From Bacteroidota bacterium (GTDB taxonomy: Bacteria; Bacteroidota; Bacteroidia; B-17B0; Aurantibacillaceae), in contig JADBXZ010000012.1 in the NCBI GenBank assembly GCA_020403265.1, positions 62,001-126,000 of the forward strand: 64,000 bases of DNA. The letters run 5' to 3'. The notes beneath the pieces were generated by a model that was not told the origin of the DNA, did not search any database, and saw nothing but the letters and a program-made list of their open reading frames with translations. Shown in pieces: positions 1-8,965 of this stretch. Within the stretch, counting starts at the first letter, position 1; each line of letters begins with the position of its first letter. Position numbers and translations under genes: made by a program.

Positions 1-1271
1 CTTGATAAACCTTGCGGAACTTCATTTTGCATGGCAATGGCTTCTTTTAAAGTTTTGTACTTCATGATGTATAAAATCGGCGCAAATGTTTCGTGCTGAA
101 CAATCTGCATATCATTTCTGGCCTCTGCAATGGCAGGTTTTACATAACAACCACTTTCATAGCCTTTCCCCTCCAACACACCACCGGGCACTATAATTTT
201 ACCGCCTTCGCTTATTACACGTTCAAGCGCATTTTGATAGGCTTTTACTGCTTGTTGATCAATTAAAGGTCCAACATGGTTAGCCTCATCTAATGGATTT
301 CCAATTTTTAGTTGAGCATACGCTTTAACTAATTTCTCCTTTACCTTTTCATAAACACTTTCGTGAATAATTAATCTACGCGTGGTTGTACAACGCTGCC
401 CTGCCGTACCAACTGCACCGAATACGGCACCAATTAGTGTGTTGTCAAGGTCTGCACTTTCTGTAATAATGATGGCATTATTTCCCCCAAGTTCTAAAAT
501 ACTTTTTCCAAAACGTTCGGCTACTTTTGCGCCAACGATTTTGCCCATTCTGGTTGAGCCGGTAGCAGAAATTAAAGGCACATGCACATCTGCAGTTAAC
601 CATTCTCCAACTTCGTAATTACCGTTGATGATGCAACTGATCCCCTCAGGTAAATTATTTTCTTTAGCTACTTCGTTCCAAATATTTTGACAAGCTACCG
701 AACAAAGCGGTGTTTTTTCTGATGGTTTCCAAATGCAAACATCGCCGCAAATCCATGCTAATGCTGTATTCCAGCTCCATACAGCAACAGGAAAATTAAA
801 TGCAGATATAATACCCACAATGCCTAACGGATGCCATTGCTCCATCATACGGTGATTTGCTCTTTCGCTTTGAATGGTTAAGCCATATAACTGACGTGAT
901 AAGCCAACTGCAAAATCACAGATATCAATCATTTCCTGTACTTCTCCTAAACCCTCTTGGTAAGATTTCCCCATTTCGTATGACACAAGTTTGCCTAAAT
1001 CAGCTTTTTTTGCTCTTAACTTTTCGCCAAACTGTCTTACATATTCCCCGCGTTTTGGCGCCGGTATTGCTCTCCAAAATAAAAATGCTTCGCTTGCTGC
1101 GCCAATCACCTTGTTATAATCTGCTTTTGTTGCAGTTTTAATTTTTCCAATTAACTTTCCATCCACCGGGCTGTGCGACTCAATTACTTCGCCACTCGAG
1201 AACCAATTTAAACCGGTGCTGCAACCCTCGTTAACTTCCTTAATTCCTAATGATTTTAAAAAATTTTCCAT
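1..1271 (-). CDS. ALDH7-type aldehyde dehydrogenase (3' end beyond window)
   Basis: NAD(P)-dependent oxidation of an aldehyde to an acid. The ALDH7/antiquitin family acts on alpha-aminoadipate semialdehyde in lysine breakdown and on related aldehydes. The ATG is at 1269-1271 and the frame stays open to the window edge for 423 codons, so about the last 80-90 residues of a usual 510-residue enzyme are missing. Visible motifs are the cofactor-binding run ISAFNFPVAVWSWN, the catalytic-glutamate motif ELGGNNA typical of ALDH7, and the nucleophile motif GTAGQRCTTTRR. ALDH7 is preferred over other ALDH classes because of the ELGGNN and GQRCTTTRR forms. It is cytosolic with no signal peptide. The next gene leftward is unknown, so the substrate cannot be fixed from context. 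Confidence 0.9.
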   Translation of the reverse strand, partial: MENFLKSLGIKEVNEGCSTGLNWFSSGEVIESHSPVDGKLIGKIKTATKADYNKVIGAASEAFLFWRAIPAPKRGEYVRQFGEKLRAKKADLGKLVSYEMGKSYQEGLGEVQEMIDICDFAVGLSRQLYGLTIQSERANHRMMEQWHPLGIVGIISAFNFPVAVWSWNTALAWICGDVCIWKPSEKTPLCSVACQNIWNEVAKENNLPEGISCIINGNYEVGEWLTADVHVPLISATGSTRMGKIVGAKVAERFGKSILELGGNNAIIITESADLDNTLIGAVFGAVGTAGQRCTTTRRLIIHESVYEKVKEKLVKAYAQLKIGNPLDEANHVGPLIDQQAVKAYQNALERVISEGGKIIVPGGVLEGKGYESGCYVKPAIAEARNDMQIVQHETFAPILYIMKYKTLKEAIAMQNEVPQGLS

Positions 1272-1316
1272 AGTAAAAATAAGTGTCTAATTTACGATTT
1301 ATTTGTTTATCAGTGC

Positions 1317-2006
1317 CTATAATAGTCCCTTAAGTTCTATTAAATCAGAAACTGTTTGATAATCACGATGCTGTATTGGCGTGTACCAAACTGCACGCCA
1401 TCCGGCACTGATGGCACCCAACACATCATTCTCAAAATTATCGCCAATCATCAAACATTCTTCCGGATTGGCGTTGGTTAATTGTTGAGCGATTTCGAAT
1501 AACTTCCTATCCGGTTTATTGGTTTGATAATCTTCACTGATAATAATTTGATCGAAGAATGGCGTTAAATTACAATTGTTGAGTTTAATGGTTTGAACTT
1601 CTTTAAACCCGTTTGTAATAACGTGTAGCGCATATTTTTCCTTTAAATACATTAATATCTCCAGCGAATTTGGCTTTAGCAACTTGCCCTGAGGAGAATG
1701 CGAAATATAGTCCTCACTAAATGCTAATCCCATTTCGTAATTAGAATAATTTAAGGTGTTAAAACTCAATTCAAAACGGTGATTTCTTAAATAGTCTTTC
1801 GAAATTAACTTGGCAGAATATTGCTGCCAAAGGCCGGCATTAATTTGTTTGTAGTTCTCAAAAAAGGTCTCAAACGAGGTGTTTAAATGATATTCTAATT
1901 GATAATTGTTAAATAACAACCGCATGACATTGCTGCTGTTGCCCTCAAAATCCCATAAGGTATCATCTAAGTCAAAAAAAAGGTGTTTTAGCCGGTTAGT
2001 AGCCAT
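1317..2006 (-). CDS. yjjG: YjjG family noncanonical pyrimidine nucleotidase (HAD superfamily)
   Basis: Cytosolic HAD phosphatase of 229 residues. YjjG-type enzymes dephosphorylate pyrimidine nucleoside monophosphates and help clear noncanonical ones. All four HAD motifs are visible: FFDLDDTLWDF near residue 10 (nucleophile Asp and acid/base Asp), VITNG near 130, the lysine in NKPDRKLFEIA near 163, and MIGDNFENDVLGA near 187. The helical cap lies between motifs I and II. TLWDF after the DxD and the overall length match the YjjG subfamily. It is divergent from gldF, with about 90 bp between them. Substrate assignment rests on family similarity only, and another small phosphate ester remains possible. 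Confidence 0.85.
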   Translation of the reverse strand: MATNRLKHLFFDLDDTLWDFEGNSSNVMRLLFNNYQLEYHLNTSFETFFENYKQINAGLWQQYSAKLISKDYLRNHRFELSFNTLNYSNYEMGLAFSEDYISHSPQGKLLKPNSLEILMYLKEKYALHVITNGFKEVQTIKLNNCNLTPFFDQIIISEDYQTNKPDRKLFEIAQQLTNANPEECLMIGDNFENDVLGAISAGWRAVWYTPIQHRDYQTVSDLIELKGLL

Positions 2007-2080
2007 TTACATTTATACTTATAGAATTTTATCAAAAATACAATCTTTATAACTAGTTACATTCGTTATCTATTAACAAT

Positions 2081-2088
2081 TAAATTTG
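2081..2088 (+). promoter_or_regulatory. Bacteroidota -7 box upstream of gldF
   Basis: TAAATTTG is an exact match to the phylum's TAnnTTTG element. It ends 7 nt before the gldF ATG, so a transcript would start almost at the start codon. There is no good TTTG at the -33 position, so this is a tentative call. Confidence 0.35.
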
Positions 2089-2095
2089 CAATTGC

Positions 2096-2842
2096 ATGTT
2101 AACACTTTATGTTAAAGAAATAAGAAGCTTTTTAAGTTCACTCATTGGATACATTGCCATTGGCGTTTTTGTTACGTTAATTGGTGTGTTCATGTGGATT
2201 ATCCCAAGCGAAGGAGGCGGCTCCAACATTCTTGATAATGGTTTTGCCAACATCGATCCTTTGTTTGCTATTGGTCCATGGGTTTATTTATTTTTAATTC
2301 CGGCTATTACAATGCGTACATTTTCCGAAGAAAAGAAAACAGGTACCATCGAATTATTACTTACCCGCCCTTTAACTGATTTGCAAATTGTACTGGCAAA
2401 ATATTTAGCAGGCTTTACATTGGTGATTATTTCTCTTTTACCAACTTTAATTTATTATTACAGCGTTCAAAAACTAAGTGTGAATAAAGAAATTGCCGGA
2501 ATAGACATTGGTGGCATGTGGGGCTCCTACATTGGCTTACTTTTTTTAGGCGCCGGCTTCGTAGCCATTGGCACCTTTGCCAGTGCCATTGCCGAAAACC
2601 AGGTAATTGCTTTTATCATTGCCTTGTTGCTTTGTTTTTTAAGTTACATTGGATTTGATTTTGTAGCTCAAAGCGGTTTTTTTGGCAAGCATGACGCATT
2701 TGTTAAATCGCTGGGAATTAACGAGCACTATGTAAGTATGAGCCGCGGCGTGTTAGACACCAGAGACATTGTTTACTTTTTATCGGTTATTGTAGTGTTT
2801 AATTTATTTACCAAACTAGTTTTAGAGAGCAGAAAATGGTAA
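2096..2842 (+). CDS. gldF: Gliding motility-associated ABC transporter permease GldF
   Basis: Inner-membrane permease of the GldA/F/G ABC transporter, which is associated with gliding and T9SS function in Bacteroidota. The protein has 248 residues, about six hydrophobic segments, and the ABC-2 permease motif FSEEKKTGTIELLLTRP near residue 76, followed by LTDLQIVLAKYLAG. The start MLTLYVKEIRSF resembles the usual GldF opening. gldG follows with a 7-bp overlap, the usual gldFG arrangement. The ATPase GldA is not in the window. Confidence 0.92.
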   Translation: MLTLYVKEIRSFLSSLIGYIAIGVFVTLIGVFMWIIPSEGGGSNILDNGFANIDPLFAIGPWVYLFLIPAITMRTFSEEKKTGTIELLLTRPLTDLQIVLAKYLAGFTLVIISLLPTLIYYYSVQKLSVNKEIAGIDIGGMWGSYIGLLFLGAGFVAIGTFASAIAENQVIAFIIALLLCFLSYIGFDFVAQSGFFGKHDAFVKSLGINEHYVSMSRGVLDTRDIVYFLSVIVVFNLFTKLVLESRKW

Positions 2843-4548
2843 AAGCAAAACAACAACTCAACCAAAGTAGTAGTAAACGACGAAACATTTTAGTGTTAAT
2901 TGTTTTATTAGTCATTGTCATTGTTTTTAATTACGTGAGTTCATTACTATTTAAACGTTTTGATTTAACTACCGAAAAAAGATATACACTAGCTTCAACT
3001 ACTAAAGATCTTCTAAAGAATATCAATGATGAAGTATATTTAAAAGTTTATCTGCAAGGTAATTTCAATCCGAGTTTTACACGTTTAAGAAATGAAGCGA
3101 AAGAACTTTTAGATGAATTCAGAGCCTACTCCAATAATCAATTGCAATACGAATTCATTGTTCCGGGCGAAGGACTCAACGAAACAGAAAAAGCTAATTT
3201 AGAAAAGCAGTTGTATGAAAAAGGATTAACCCCTGAGCAAGTGGTTGAAAACAAACAAGAAAAAAAATTAGAAACCCTCATTTGGCCGGGTGCCATAGTA
3301 ACTTATAAAGGCAAGGAAACTGTTTGGCAGATTTTTAAACGTCAGGTGGGCATTCCTCCTGAAGAGTGCATTAATAACAGCGTGCAGGAACTTGAGTATA
3401 GTTTAAGTAATGCCATTCGTAAACTCCAACGCACTAAAGAAAAAGAAGTTACATTTATTGAAGGGCATGGTGAATTAGATACATTACAAAATTACGATTT
3501 CGCAAGAGCCTTAAGTGAATATTACGAAGTAAACCGTACGCCCATCATGGGAAAACTGGGAACTTTAAAAGAAAGTGACTGTATCATTATTGCTCAACCT
3601 GATAGCGCATTTACCGATAAGGATAAATTCATCATTGATCAATACATCATGAATGGCGGTAAAGTTTTATGGCTGATTGACCCTGTGGACGTGAATCGTG
3701 ATACACTTTATTTGAAAGGCTACAGCATTGGTCTTCCAAAAAACTTACGTTTGGAAGACATGCTTTTTAAATATGGCGTTAGGTTAAATAATGTGTTGGT
3801 TCAGGATTTGCAATGTGCAACCGTTCCAATTAATGTTGGATTTAAAAACGGACAACCAAATTTTAAACAATTTCCTTGGGTTTATAATCCATTAATATTA
3901 CCTGAGGTTGCACACCCTATTGTGAAAAATCTGGATTTGATTCGCATGGATTATAGCAGCACCATTGATACAATTCGTGCAAAAGATATCAAAAAAACAA
4001 TCCTTTTAAAAACATCCCGTTACACCAAAACACAGCCAACACCCGCTCGCCTCTCTTTAGCCAGTGTGCAGTATAAACCAAAACCTAAACTGTTTAATAA
4101 TCCCTACCAGCCGGTTGCTGTTTTATTGGAAGGCAGCTTTAATAGTTTTGTAGAATACCGTTTACCATCTGCTTTGTTAACAGACTCCACTTTTAAATAC
4201 ATTGATAAAGGTAAAGTGACCAAACAAATTGTTGTGGCCAATGGTGATATTGCCCGTAACGATGTGAGCAGAAGCACCGGACAGTTGTTTCCGCTGGGTT
4301 ATGATAAATACAGCCGCCAAACTTTTGCCAATAAAACGTTTTTGGTTAATTGTGTAAATTATTTGCTGGATGATGATGGCATGTTGCAATTACGCACCCG
4401 CGAAGTAAAACTCCGTTTATTGGACAAGAAAAAAATTGATGAGCAGCGCAGCTATTGGCAGCGTTTAAATGTACTTGCGCCATTAATTTTAATTGCGCTT
4501 GCAGCATTTATACAATTTTACTGGCGCAAACGTAAATTTGCCCGCTAA
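2836..4548 (+). CDS. gldG: Gliding motility-associated ABC transporter substrate-binding protein GldG
   Basis: The 570-residue partner of GldF. It has an N-terminal membrane anchor (about 17-39), then a large extracytoplasmic region with the GldG/ABC_transp_aux architecture. Examples are FDLTTEKRYTLA near 47, KVTFIEGHGEL-like sequence near 205, and GGKVLWLIDPVD near 275. A C-terminal membrane helix (about 545-562) ends in a basic RKRKFAR tail. Length and two-anchor topology match GldG. It overlaps gldF, implying coupled translation. A frame-shadow ORF on the opposite strand at 4177-4389 has no independent support. Confidence 0.92.
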   Translation: MVKAKQQLNQSSSKRRNILVLIVLLVIVIVFNYVSSLLFKRFDLTTEKRYTLASTTKDLLKNINDEVYLKVYLQGNFNPSFTRLRNEAKELLDEFRAYSNNQLQYEFIVPGEGLNETEKANLEKQLYEKGLTPEQVVENKQEKKLETLIWPGAIVTYKGKETVWQIFKRQVGIPPEECINNSVQELEYSLSNAIRKLQRTKEKEVTFIEGHGELDTLQNYDFARALSEYYEVNRTPIMGKLGTLKESDCIIIAQPDSAFTDKDKFIIDQYIMNGGKVLWLIDPVDVNRDTLYLKGYSIGLPKNLRLEDMLFKYGVRLNNVLVQDLQCATVPINVGFKNGQPNFKQFPWVYNPLILPEVAHPIVKNLDLIRMDYSSTIDTIRAKDIKKTILLKTSRYTKTQPTPARLSLASVQYKPKPKLFNNPYQPVAVLLEGSFNSFVEYRLPSALLTDSTFKYIDKGKVTKQIVVANGDIARNDVSRSTGQLFPLGYDKYSRQTFANKTFLVNCVNYLLDDDGMLQLRTREVKLRLLDKKKIDEQRSYWQRLNVLAPLILIALAAFIQFYWRKRKFAR

Positions 4549-4553
4549 ACATT

Positions 4554-4976
4554 ATGTTTATGAAAATAGTATCTCTTAAAATTATATGTTTCATTTTATT
4601 CATCTCTTTTACAAACCGCATGATGGCACAAACTGCATTACCTGAAAGCATAGTTCAAAAAAATTTAGATTGCTACAACAACCGAGATTTGGAAGGTTTT
4701 ATGAGTTATTTTGCCGATAGTATTTCTTTAGTTAATTTTTCGGATCAAAAAATAGTTGCAAAAGGTAAAGAAGAAATTAAAGCCCTTTACAAAGGTTTAT
4801 TTGAAAGCTCTCCAACATTACATTCTACAATTTTAAAGCGCATGGTGCTTGGTAATAAAGTAATAGACCATGAAAGCATTGTTGGGCGCAAAGGATCTGC
4901 CGATACACTAGAAATAGTGCTAATTTATGAAGTTGAAGGAGGTAAAATTATAAAAATGACAACGGTGAGGAAGTAA
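4554..4976 (+). CDS. Secreted SnoaL/NTF2-like small protein
   Basis: A 140-residue protein with a signal peptide ending in MMAQ (about residue 25) and one NTF2/SnoaL-like cone domain. The opening helix LDCYNNRDLEGFMSYFADS, the following DSISL strand and the closing beta strands match this fold. Members may be isomerases, hydrolases or plain ligand-binding proteins, so no reaction is assigned. It starts 5 bp after gldG and probably shares its transcript. A second ATG at 4560 (MKIVSLK) is equally possible and leaves the signal peptide intact. Confidence 0.7.
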   Translation: MFMKIVSLKIICFILFISFTNRMMAQTALPESIVQKNLDCYNNRDLEGFMSYFADSISLVNFSDQKIVAKGKEEIKALYKGLFESSPTLHSTILKRMVLGNKVIDHESIVGRKGSADTLEIVLIYEVEGGKIIKMTTVRK

Positions 4977-5054
4977 GAATTTTAGAAAATTTCTCAAGCT
5001 ATCTAACAAAATTAAATTAACACCTTTTGGCATGTTTTTTGCATTTAACTGCTC

Positions 5055-6284
5055 ATGAGAGTAATTATTTTATTTTTCTTTTTACTAATTGTACTTAAAA
5101 TCTCTTCCCAAACAACCTGTCAATCAGCAATACCTTTTTGTGCAAATCCAGGTTACTATAATTATACAGCAAGTACTAATAATGGTGCAGCACCCACAGG
5201 TCCCTCATACGGTTGTTTAGGAAGTCAGCCTAATCCAGCATGGTTTTACCTGGAGGTAACCTCGACCGGTTCATTAGGAATTCAAATGTCAGCGAACCAA
5301 GATATTGATTTCATTTGTTGGGGACCTTTTACTAATCTAAGCAGTATGTGCAATAATTTAAACGCATCAATGATTGTTCCGAATTCGGGAGGAAATAATG
5401 GTTGTAGCTTTTCTGGTTCAGCCACTGAAACACTATCTATTGCCAATGTGCAAGCCGGTCAATTTTACATGCTGATGGTAACAAATTTTTCTAATAGCAA
5501 TCAATCAATTAGTTTGACAAACTTAAGCAGTACAAATGTGTTGAGCTGCTCATCGGTTAGTTTAACGGGTAATCAACAAATCTGTTTTGGTGAGACAATT
5601 AATTTGAATTTTGTTACAAGTAATTTATCTAACATAAGCAGCACAATTGTCCCGGGTTCAATTACATTCATTGGTTCTGTTTATTCTTTTACACCTGTCG
5701 CTTCTGGAAATTATAGCGTAATAACCTCTGGTTTAAATACTATTAATAATACCTACACTACTTTAAATACTTTTATAGTTAATCCTACACCAACATTATC
5801 ACTTGGGGCAAATAGTCCTAGTATTTGTCTCGGCGATTCTTTAGTGATCTATTACGGTGGCGCACCAAATATTTTTTGGACCGATGGCATAATAACAGGA
5901 GGTTTTGGTGTAACAGTTACACCATCTGTTTCCACAACTTATACTTTTGTTGGCATTAATAGTTACAGTTGTCAATCAAGTGTTACAGCTTTTAGTGTGG
6001 ACGTTTACAATTGTTTCACTTCTCTTACAAAAAACATAAATTCAAATGATTTAGTTAGTTTTTATCCTAATCCCACACAGAATGAATTAATAATTTTTAG
6101 TGATCATAAAATGCATTCCATAAATGTCTTTGATAAAATTGGGAATTTGGTTAAGGTATTTATCTTAACTGGTTTGTCGAACAAAGAGCAAATAGAAATA
6201 GGTTTTCTAACAGACGGCATTTATTTCCTTGAAGTTAATTTACAAAGTGGTTTTAAAACAACTAAGAAGTTAATCAGACTTTGA
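5055..6284 (+). CDS. T9SS type A sorting domain-containing secreted protein
   Basis: A 409-residue cell-surface or secreted protein. It has an N-terminal signal peptide (residues 1-18, ending SSQ), a Cys-rich N-terminal domain with paired cysteines (CQSAIPFCANPGYYNY; CLGSQPNPAWFYLEV) that is often found in Bacteroidota surface proteins, then an Ig-like region. The C-terminal type A sorting domain of about 75 residues includes FYPNPTQNEL and ends KTTKKLIRL. The sorting domain directs it through T9SS. No catalytic motif is seen, so its role (adhesin or matrix) is not known. It is tail-to-tail with lptD. Confidence 0.85.
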   Translation: MRVIILFFFLLIVLKISSQTTCQSAIPFCANPGYYNYTASTNNGAAPTGPSYGCLGSQPNPAWFYLEVTSTGSLGIQMSANQDIDFICWGPFTNLSSMCNNLNASMIVPNSGGNNGCSFSGSATETLSIANVQAGQFYMLMVTNFSNSNQSISLTNLSSTNVLSCSSVSLTGNQQICFGETINLNFVTSNLSNISSTIVPGSITFIGSVYSFTPVASGNYSVITSGLNTINNTYTTLNTFIVNPTPTLSLGANSPSICLGDSLVIYYGGAPNIFWTDGIITGGFGVTVTPSVSTTYTFVGINSYSCQSSVTAFSVDVYNCFTSLTKNINSNDLVSFYPNPTQNELIIFSDHKMHSINVFDKIGNLVKVFILTGLSNKEQIEIGFLTDGIYFLEVNLQSGFKTTKKLIRL

Positions 6285-6312
6285 AAACTCTCTTCCGAAT
6301 AAAGCTGATAGT

Positions 6313-8895
6313 TTACAAATTATTCACCGGTGGTTTTTGCACAGGAATTTTAAATTCGCTGAGCATACTTGTTTTAATGTTAATGGTTAAAAAATAACTT
6401 TTTCGTACACCAAAAGGCACCCAGTCAATCCGCGCTTCCCAGCATTTTAAATCACGGTAAATGTTTACACTGGTGTAACTTAATTTTTGAGTAGCAAAGT
6501 CAAAACCACTTGTAATGCCTATTTTCCAAAATTTGGTTGGTTGAATGTTTGCGCGCCAGTTCAAGGCATGCGTTGGCAAAATTACAGCACGTTGGTGATT
6601 TTGAATTAAACTTAAATTATAATTAAATGTAATATCCCAAGGCAATTTTTCTTCAGTTTCCTTTTTCTTGATTGCTCCGGCTTCCGCCGAATTATTTTGA
6701 TCCGGTGATTTACGCAAATTCTGCAAAGCCAATAGTTTATCGCTCCCAAAACTGGTGTTTACGGCCACATTTGCCGAATTAAACTGCGCCAGTGTTCCGT
6801 TATTCTCCAACAGTAATTCATTAACCCGGCCGCCGGTGATGCGATTGCGTTTATAAGGGTCAAAATCTGCACTGGCTACCACATCAAAATTTTTAAACAA
6901 AACCGTTCGTGCACTTAAACCGATATTGCTCATACGAAAACTATCGGCAGCAAAATTATAGGCGCCACTGGCACTTAAGTTTTGTAACAAAGTCACCTTT
7001 CTGTAGGTTATTCCGGTGTCGGTTTTTTGTTTGAATTTAGCTTCAATATTGTTATTTAAGTTCAAACTCAAAGCATTTTGCTCTCCCTGCGCGGGACCAC
7101 CAAAAATAGAATTCTGAAAAATAGAATAGCGTGTGGTAGCTCCCAAACTGTTAGTCTGCACACTTTTCCAAAAACCAACATTATCTGCGCCTAAATCAGG
7201 CCGGTAAGTATAAGCCAAAGTTGGAATCATTAAATGTCTGATTTGTTTCAAATTTCCTTTTTTATACGCGTAGTCAAAAAAGACTTTAGTGTTTAAACTG
7301 GTGGTAAAATTGGCGTCATAGCCCCCAACAAACCCATTCACTGTGTCGGTTTCGATGCGGCCTCCGTTAATCAGTGCATTGTCTGAAATAAAATTCTGAC
7401 GAATGGTTTTGGTGTACATTACTGAATTAAAATTTAAAGCCGGTGTAACTGTAATGTATTTTGCAATGTTAAAATTTGTACTGATAGGTAACGAATGCCT
7501 TACGCCATAGGCCAAGCGGTTTTCAAAATCAGACGTTCTAAAAATGGTGCTGTCATAGCCTTTTAATGTGTTGCGTGCTTCAAATAAATAACTGATACCA
7601 ATTTTATCAAATACGTTTTGTTTAACGGCATTTTCGCGCTTAAACGGGAAAAAACGATTGACGTTATAGGTTAGCTGCGGAAATGAAATTTCAACCGGTT
7701 TTAAATTGTTGACAGAACTTTGATTATGCGTTGCATTGATGCCCAGCGACGAATTTTTAAAACTTTTACTAAAACTTATGTTCGACTGAAAATTGTTCTG
7801 TAAGAATTGCGCAGAGTTTTGTGCGTTGATTCGGTTAAACTGCTGGTTCTTTACAAAATTAACGTTTGCACTAAAACGAACAGTTGGGTTGTTTTTATTA
7901 TCCATACTGTGTTGCCAGCCCACACTGTAACCTTTTTGTCTAGAAAACTGAGCAGGTATATCTTTATCACCAACATTTAAACTGTTATAGGCTAAATTTA
8001 CGACACCAACTGATTTATAAAGAATGTTGTAATTGTTAACTGTTCTTATTGCAAAACTCCCGTTTGTGTAAATATCTGCATAGGCAATAAAATCTGTTTT
8101 ATCATTAATGCCCCAATAAAAACCGGCATTCCTCAAGTTAAATCCTTGGGATGCGTTGTTGCCAAAAGTTGGCATTAAAATGCCATTTTTTTGTTTTTTA
8201 GAGTTTGGAAAATAACCAAACGGCAAGCCTAATGGTGTTGGCACTCCTCCAATTTCCAAATACATAGGCCCGGTTACAATTTTATCATTTGGAATAATTT
8301 TAGCCTTGCCCGCTCTAAAACGTGTCCGCGCATCTTTCTCCAAACAAGGAATGCAGGTCATGTTTTGCATGTAAATAATATTGCTGCTGTCTTTTTTAAT
8401 CTGTTCCCCAATTACTAAGAGCTCACCCTGCTTAGTCATGGCCTGGTAAATTTTCCCTTTTTTGGTTTTTAGGTTATAGAGTATTTTTTCGGCCTCCATG
8501 GTTTGTTCACCATCTTTGAACACGGGATTATCAACTAACTTGCCCGTACTATCTTTCTTACCATAGGCACCTATAACATTTTTTTTGATGTCTATTTCAA
8601 TACGATCGGCTGTAATATCCATTTCACCATAAAGCACATTGGCTTTCCCATAAAGAATAACACGGCTGCTGTCATTTAAAAACACAATACTGTCTTTGGC
8701 AGTATATTTAATGGTTTCATTTAAAAGCGCCCCATCCTCTTCTTCCTCTTCAATTGATTTTGTATTAATGGCAGTGCTGCTTGGCGTGGACTTTATACTA
8801 TCACTCACCGTTTGAGCCGTTAAAGAAGGTGTAACACTCAAAGATATTAACATTATAAAGAAGAAAACTACTTTGCTATGTTTAGTGATAATCAA
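6313..8895 (-). CDS. lptD: LptD-like LPS-assembly outer-membrane protein
   Basis: Outer-membrane translocon that inserts lipopolysaccharide into the outer leaflet. It has 860 residues: a signal peptide ending in LTAQ, an OstA-like periplasmic domain (about 60-180), and a long beta-barrel region ending near the C-terminus. The plug/barrel junction shows KIVTGPMYLEIGGVPTPLG followed by LPFGYFP, characteristic of the Bacteroidota LptD family, next to a Cys pair (CIPCLEKD). The start is a TTG at 8893-8895, giving MIITKHSK and a normal signal peptide. The only early in-frame ATG (residue 15) would leave a signal peptide without its basic N-terminus. It is divergent from the amidase gene by 70 bp, a neighbour pair I recall from other Bacteroidota. 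Confidence 0.88.
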   Translation of the reverse strand: MIITKHSKVVFFFIMLISLSVTPSLTAQTVSDSIKSTPSSTAINTKSIEEEEEDGALLNETIKYTAKDSIVFLNDSSRVILYGKANVLYGEMDITADRIEIDIKKNVIGAYGKKDSTGKLVDNPVFKDGEQTMEAEKILYNLKTKKGKIYQAMTKQGELLVIGEQIKKDSSNIIYMQNMTCIPCLEKDARTRFRAGKAKIIPNDKIVTGPMYLEIGGVPTPLGLPFGYFPNSKKQKNGILMPTFGNNASQGFNLRNAGFYWGINDKTDFIAYADIYTNGSFAIRTVNNYNILYKSVGVVNLAYNSLNVGDKDIPAQFSRQKGYSVGWQHSMDNKNNPTVRFSANVNFVKNQQFNRINAQNSAQFLQNNFQSNISFSKSFKNSSLGINATHNQSSVNNLKPVEISFPQLTYNVNRFFPFKRENAVKQNVFDKIGISYLFEARNTLKGYDSTIFRTSDFENRLAYGVRHSLPISTNFNIAKYITVTPALNFNSVMYTKTIRQNFISDNALINGGRIETDTVNGFVGGYDANFTTSLNTKVFFDYAYKKGNLKQIRHLMIPTLAYTYRPDLGADNVGFWKSVQTNSLGATTRYSIFQNSIFGGPAQGEQNALSLNLNNNIEAKFKQKTDTGITYRKVTLLQNLSASGAYNFAADSFRMSNIGLSARTVLFKNFDVVASADFDPYKRNRITGGRVNELLLENNGTLAQFNSANVAVNTSFGSDKLLALQNLRKSPDQNNSAEAGAIKKKETEEKLPWDITFNYNLSLIQNHQRAVILPTHALNWRANIQPTKFWKIGITSGFDFATQKLSYTSVNIYRDLKCWEARIDWVPFGVRKSYFLTINIKTSMLSEFKIPVQKPPVNNL

Positions 8896-8924
8896 CTGAT
8901 TAGTAATAATTTTAATGCAATGTA

Positions 8925-8932
8925 CAAAGCTA
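8925..8932 (-). promoter_or_regulatory. -7 promoter box for lptD
   Basis: TAGCTTTG on the minus strand is an exact TAnnTTTG match. It would put the transcript start about 20 nt before the TTG start of lptD, which supports that non-ATG start. No clear TTTG -33 partner is present. Confidence 0.4.
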
Positions 8933-8965
8933 CAATAGTTTATTAATTGTTTTGAGTTTTAAGTA

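Noticed and set aside
382-1141. Plus-strand ORFs inside the aldehyde dehydrogenase region
   Set aside because: They run antisense to a clear ALDH7 frame that is open over the whole stretch and carries the family motifs. The plus-strand peptides show no domain.
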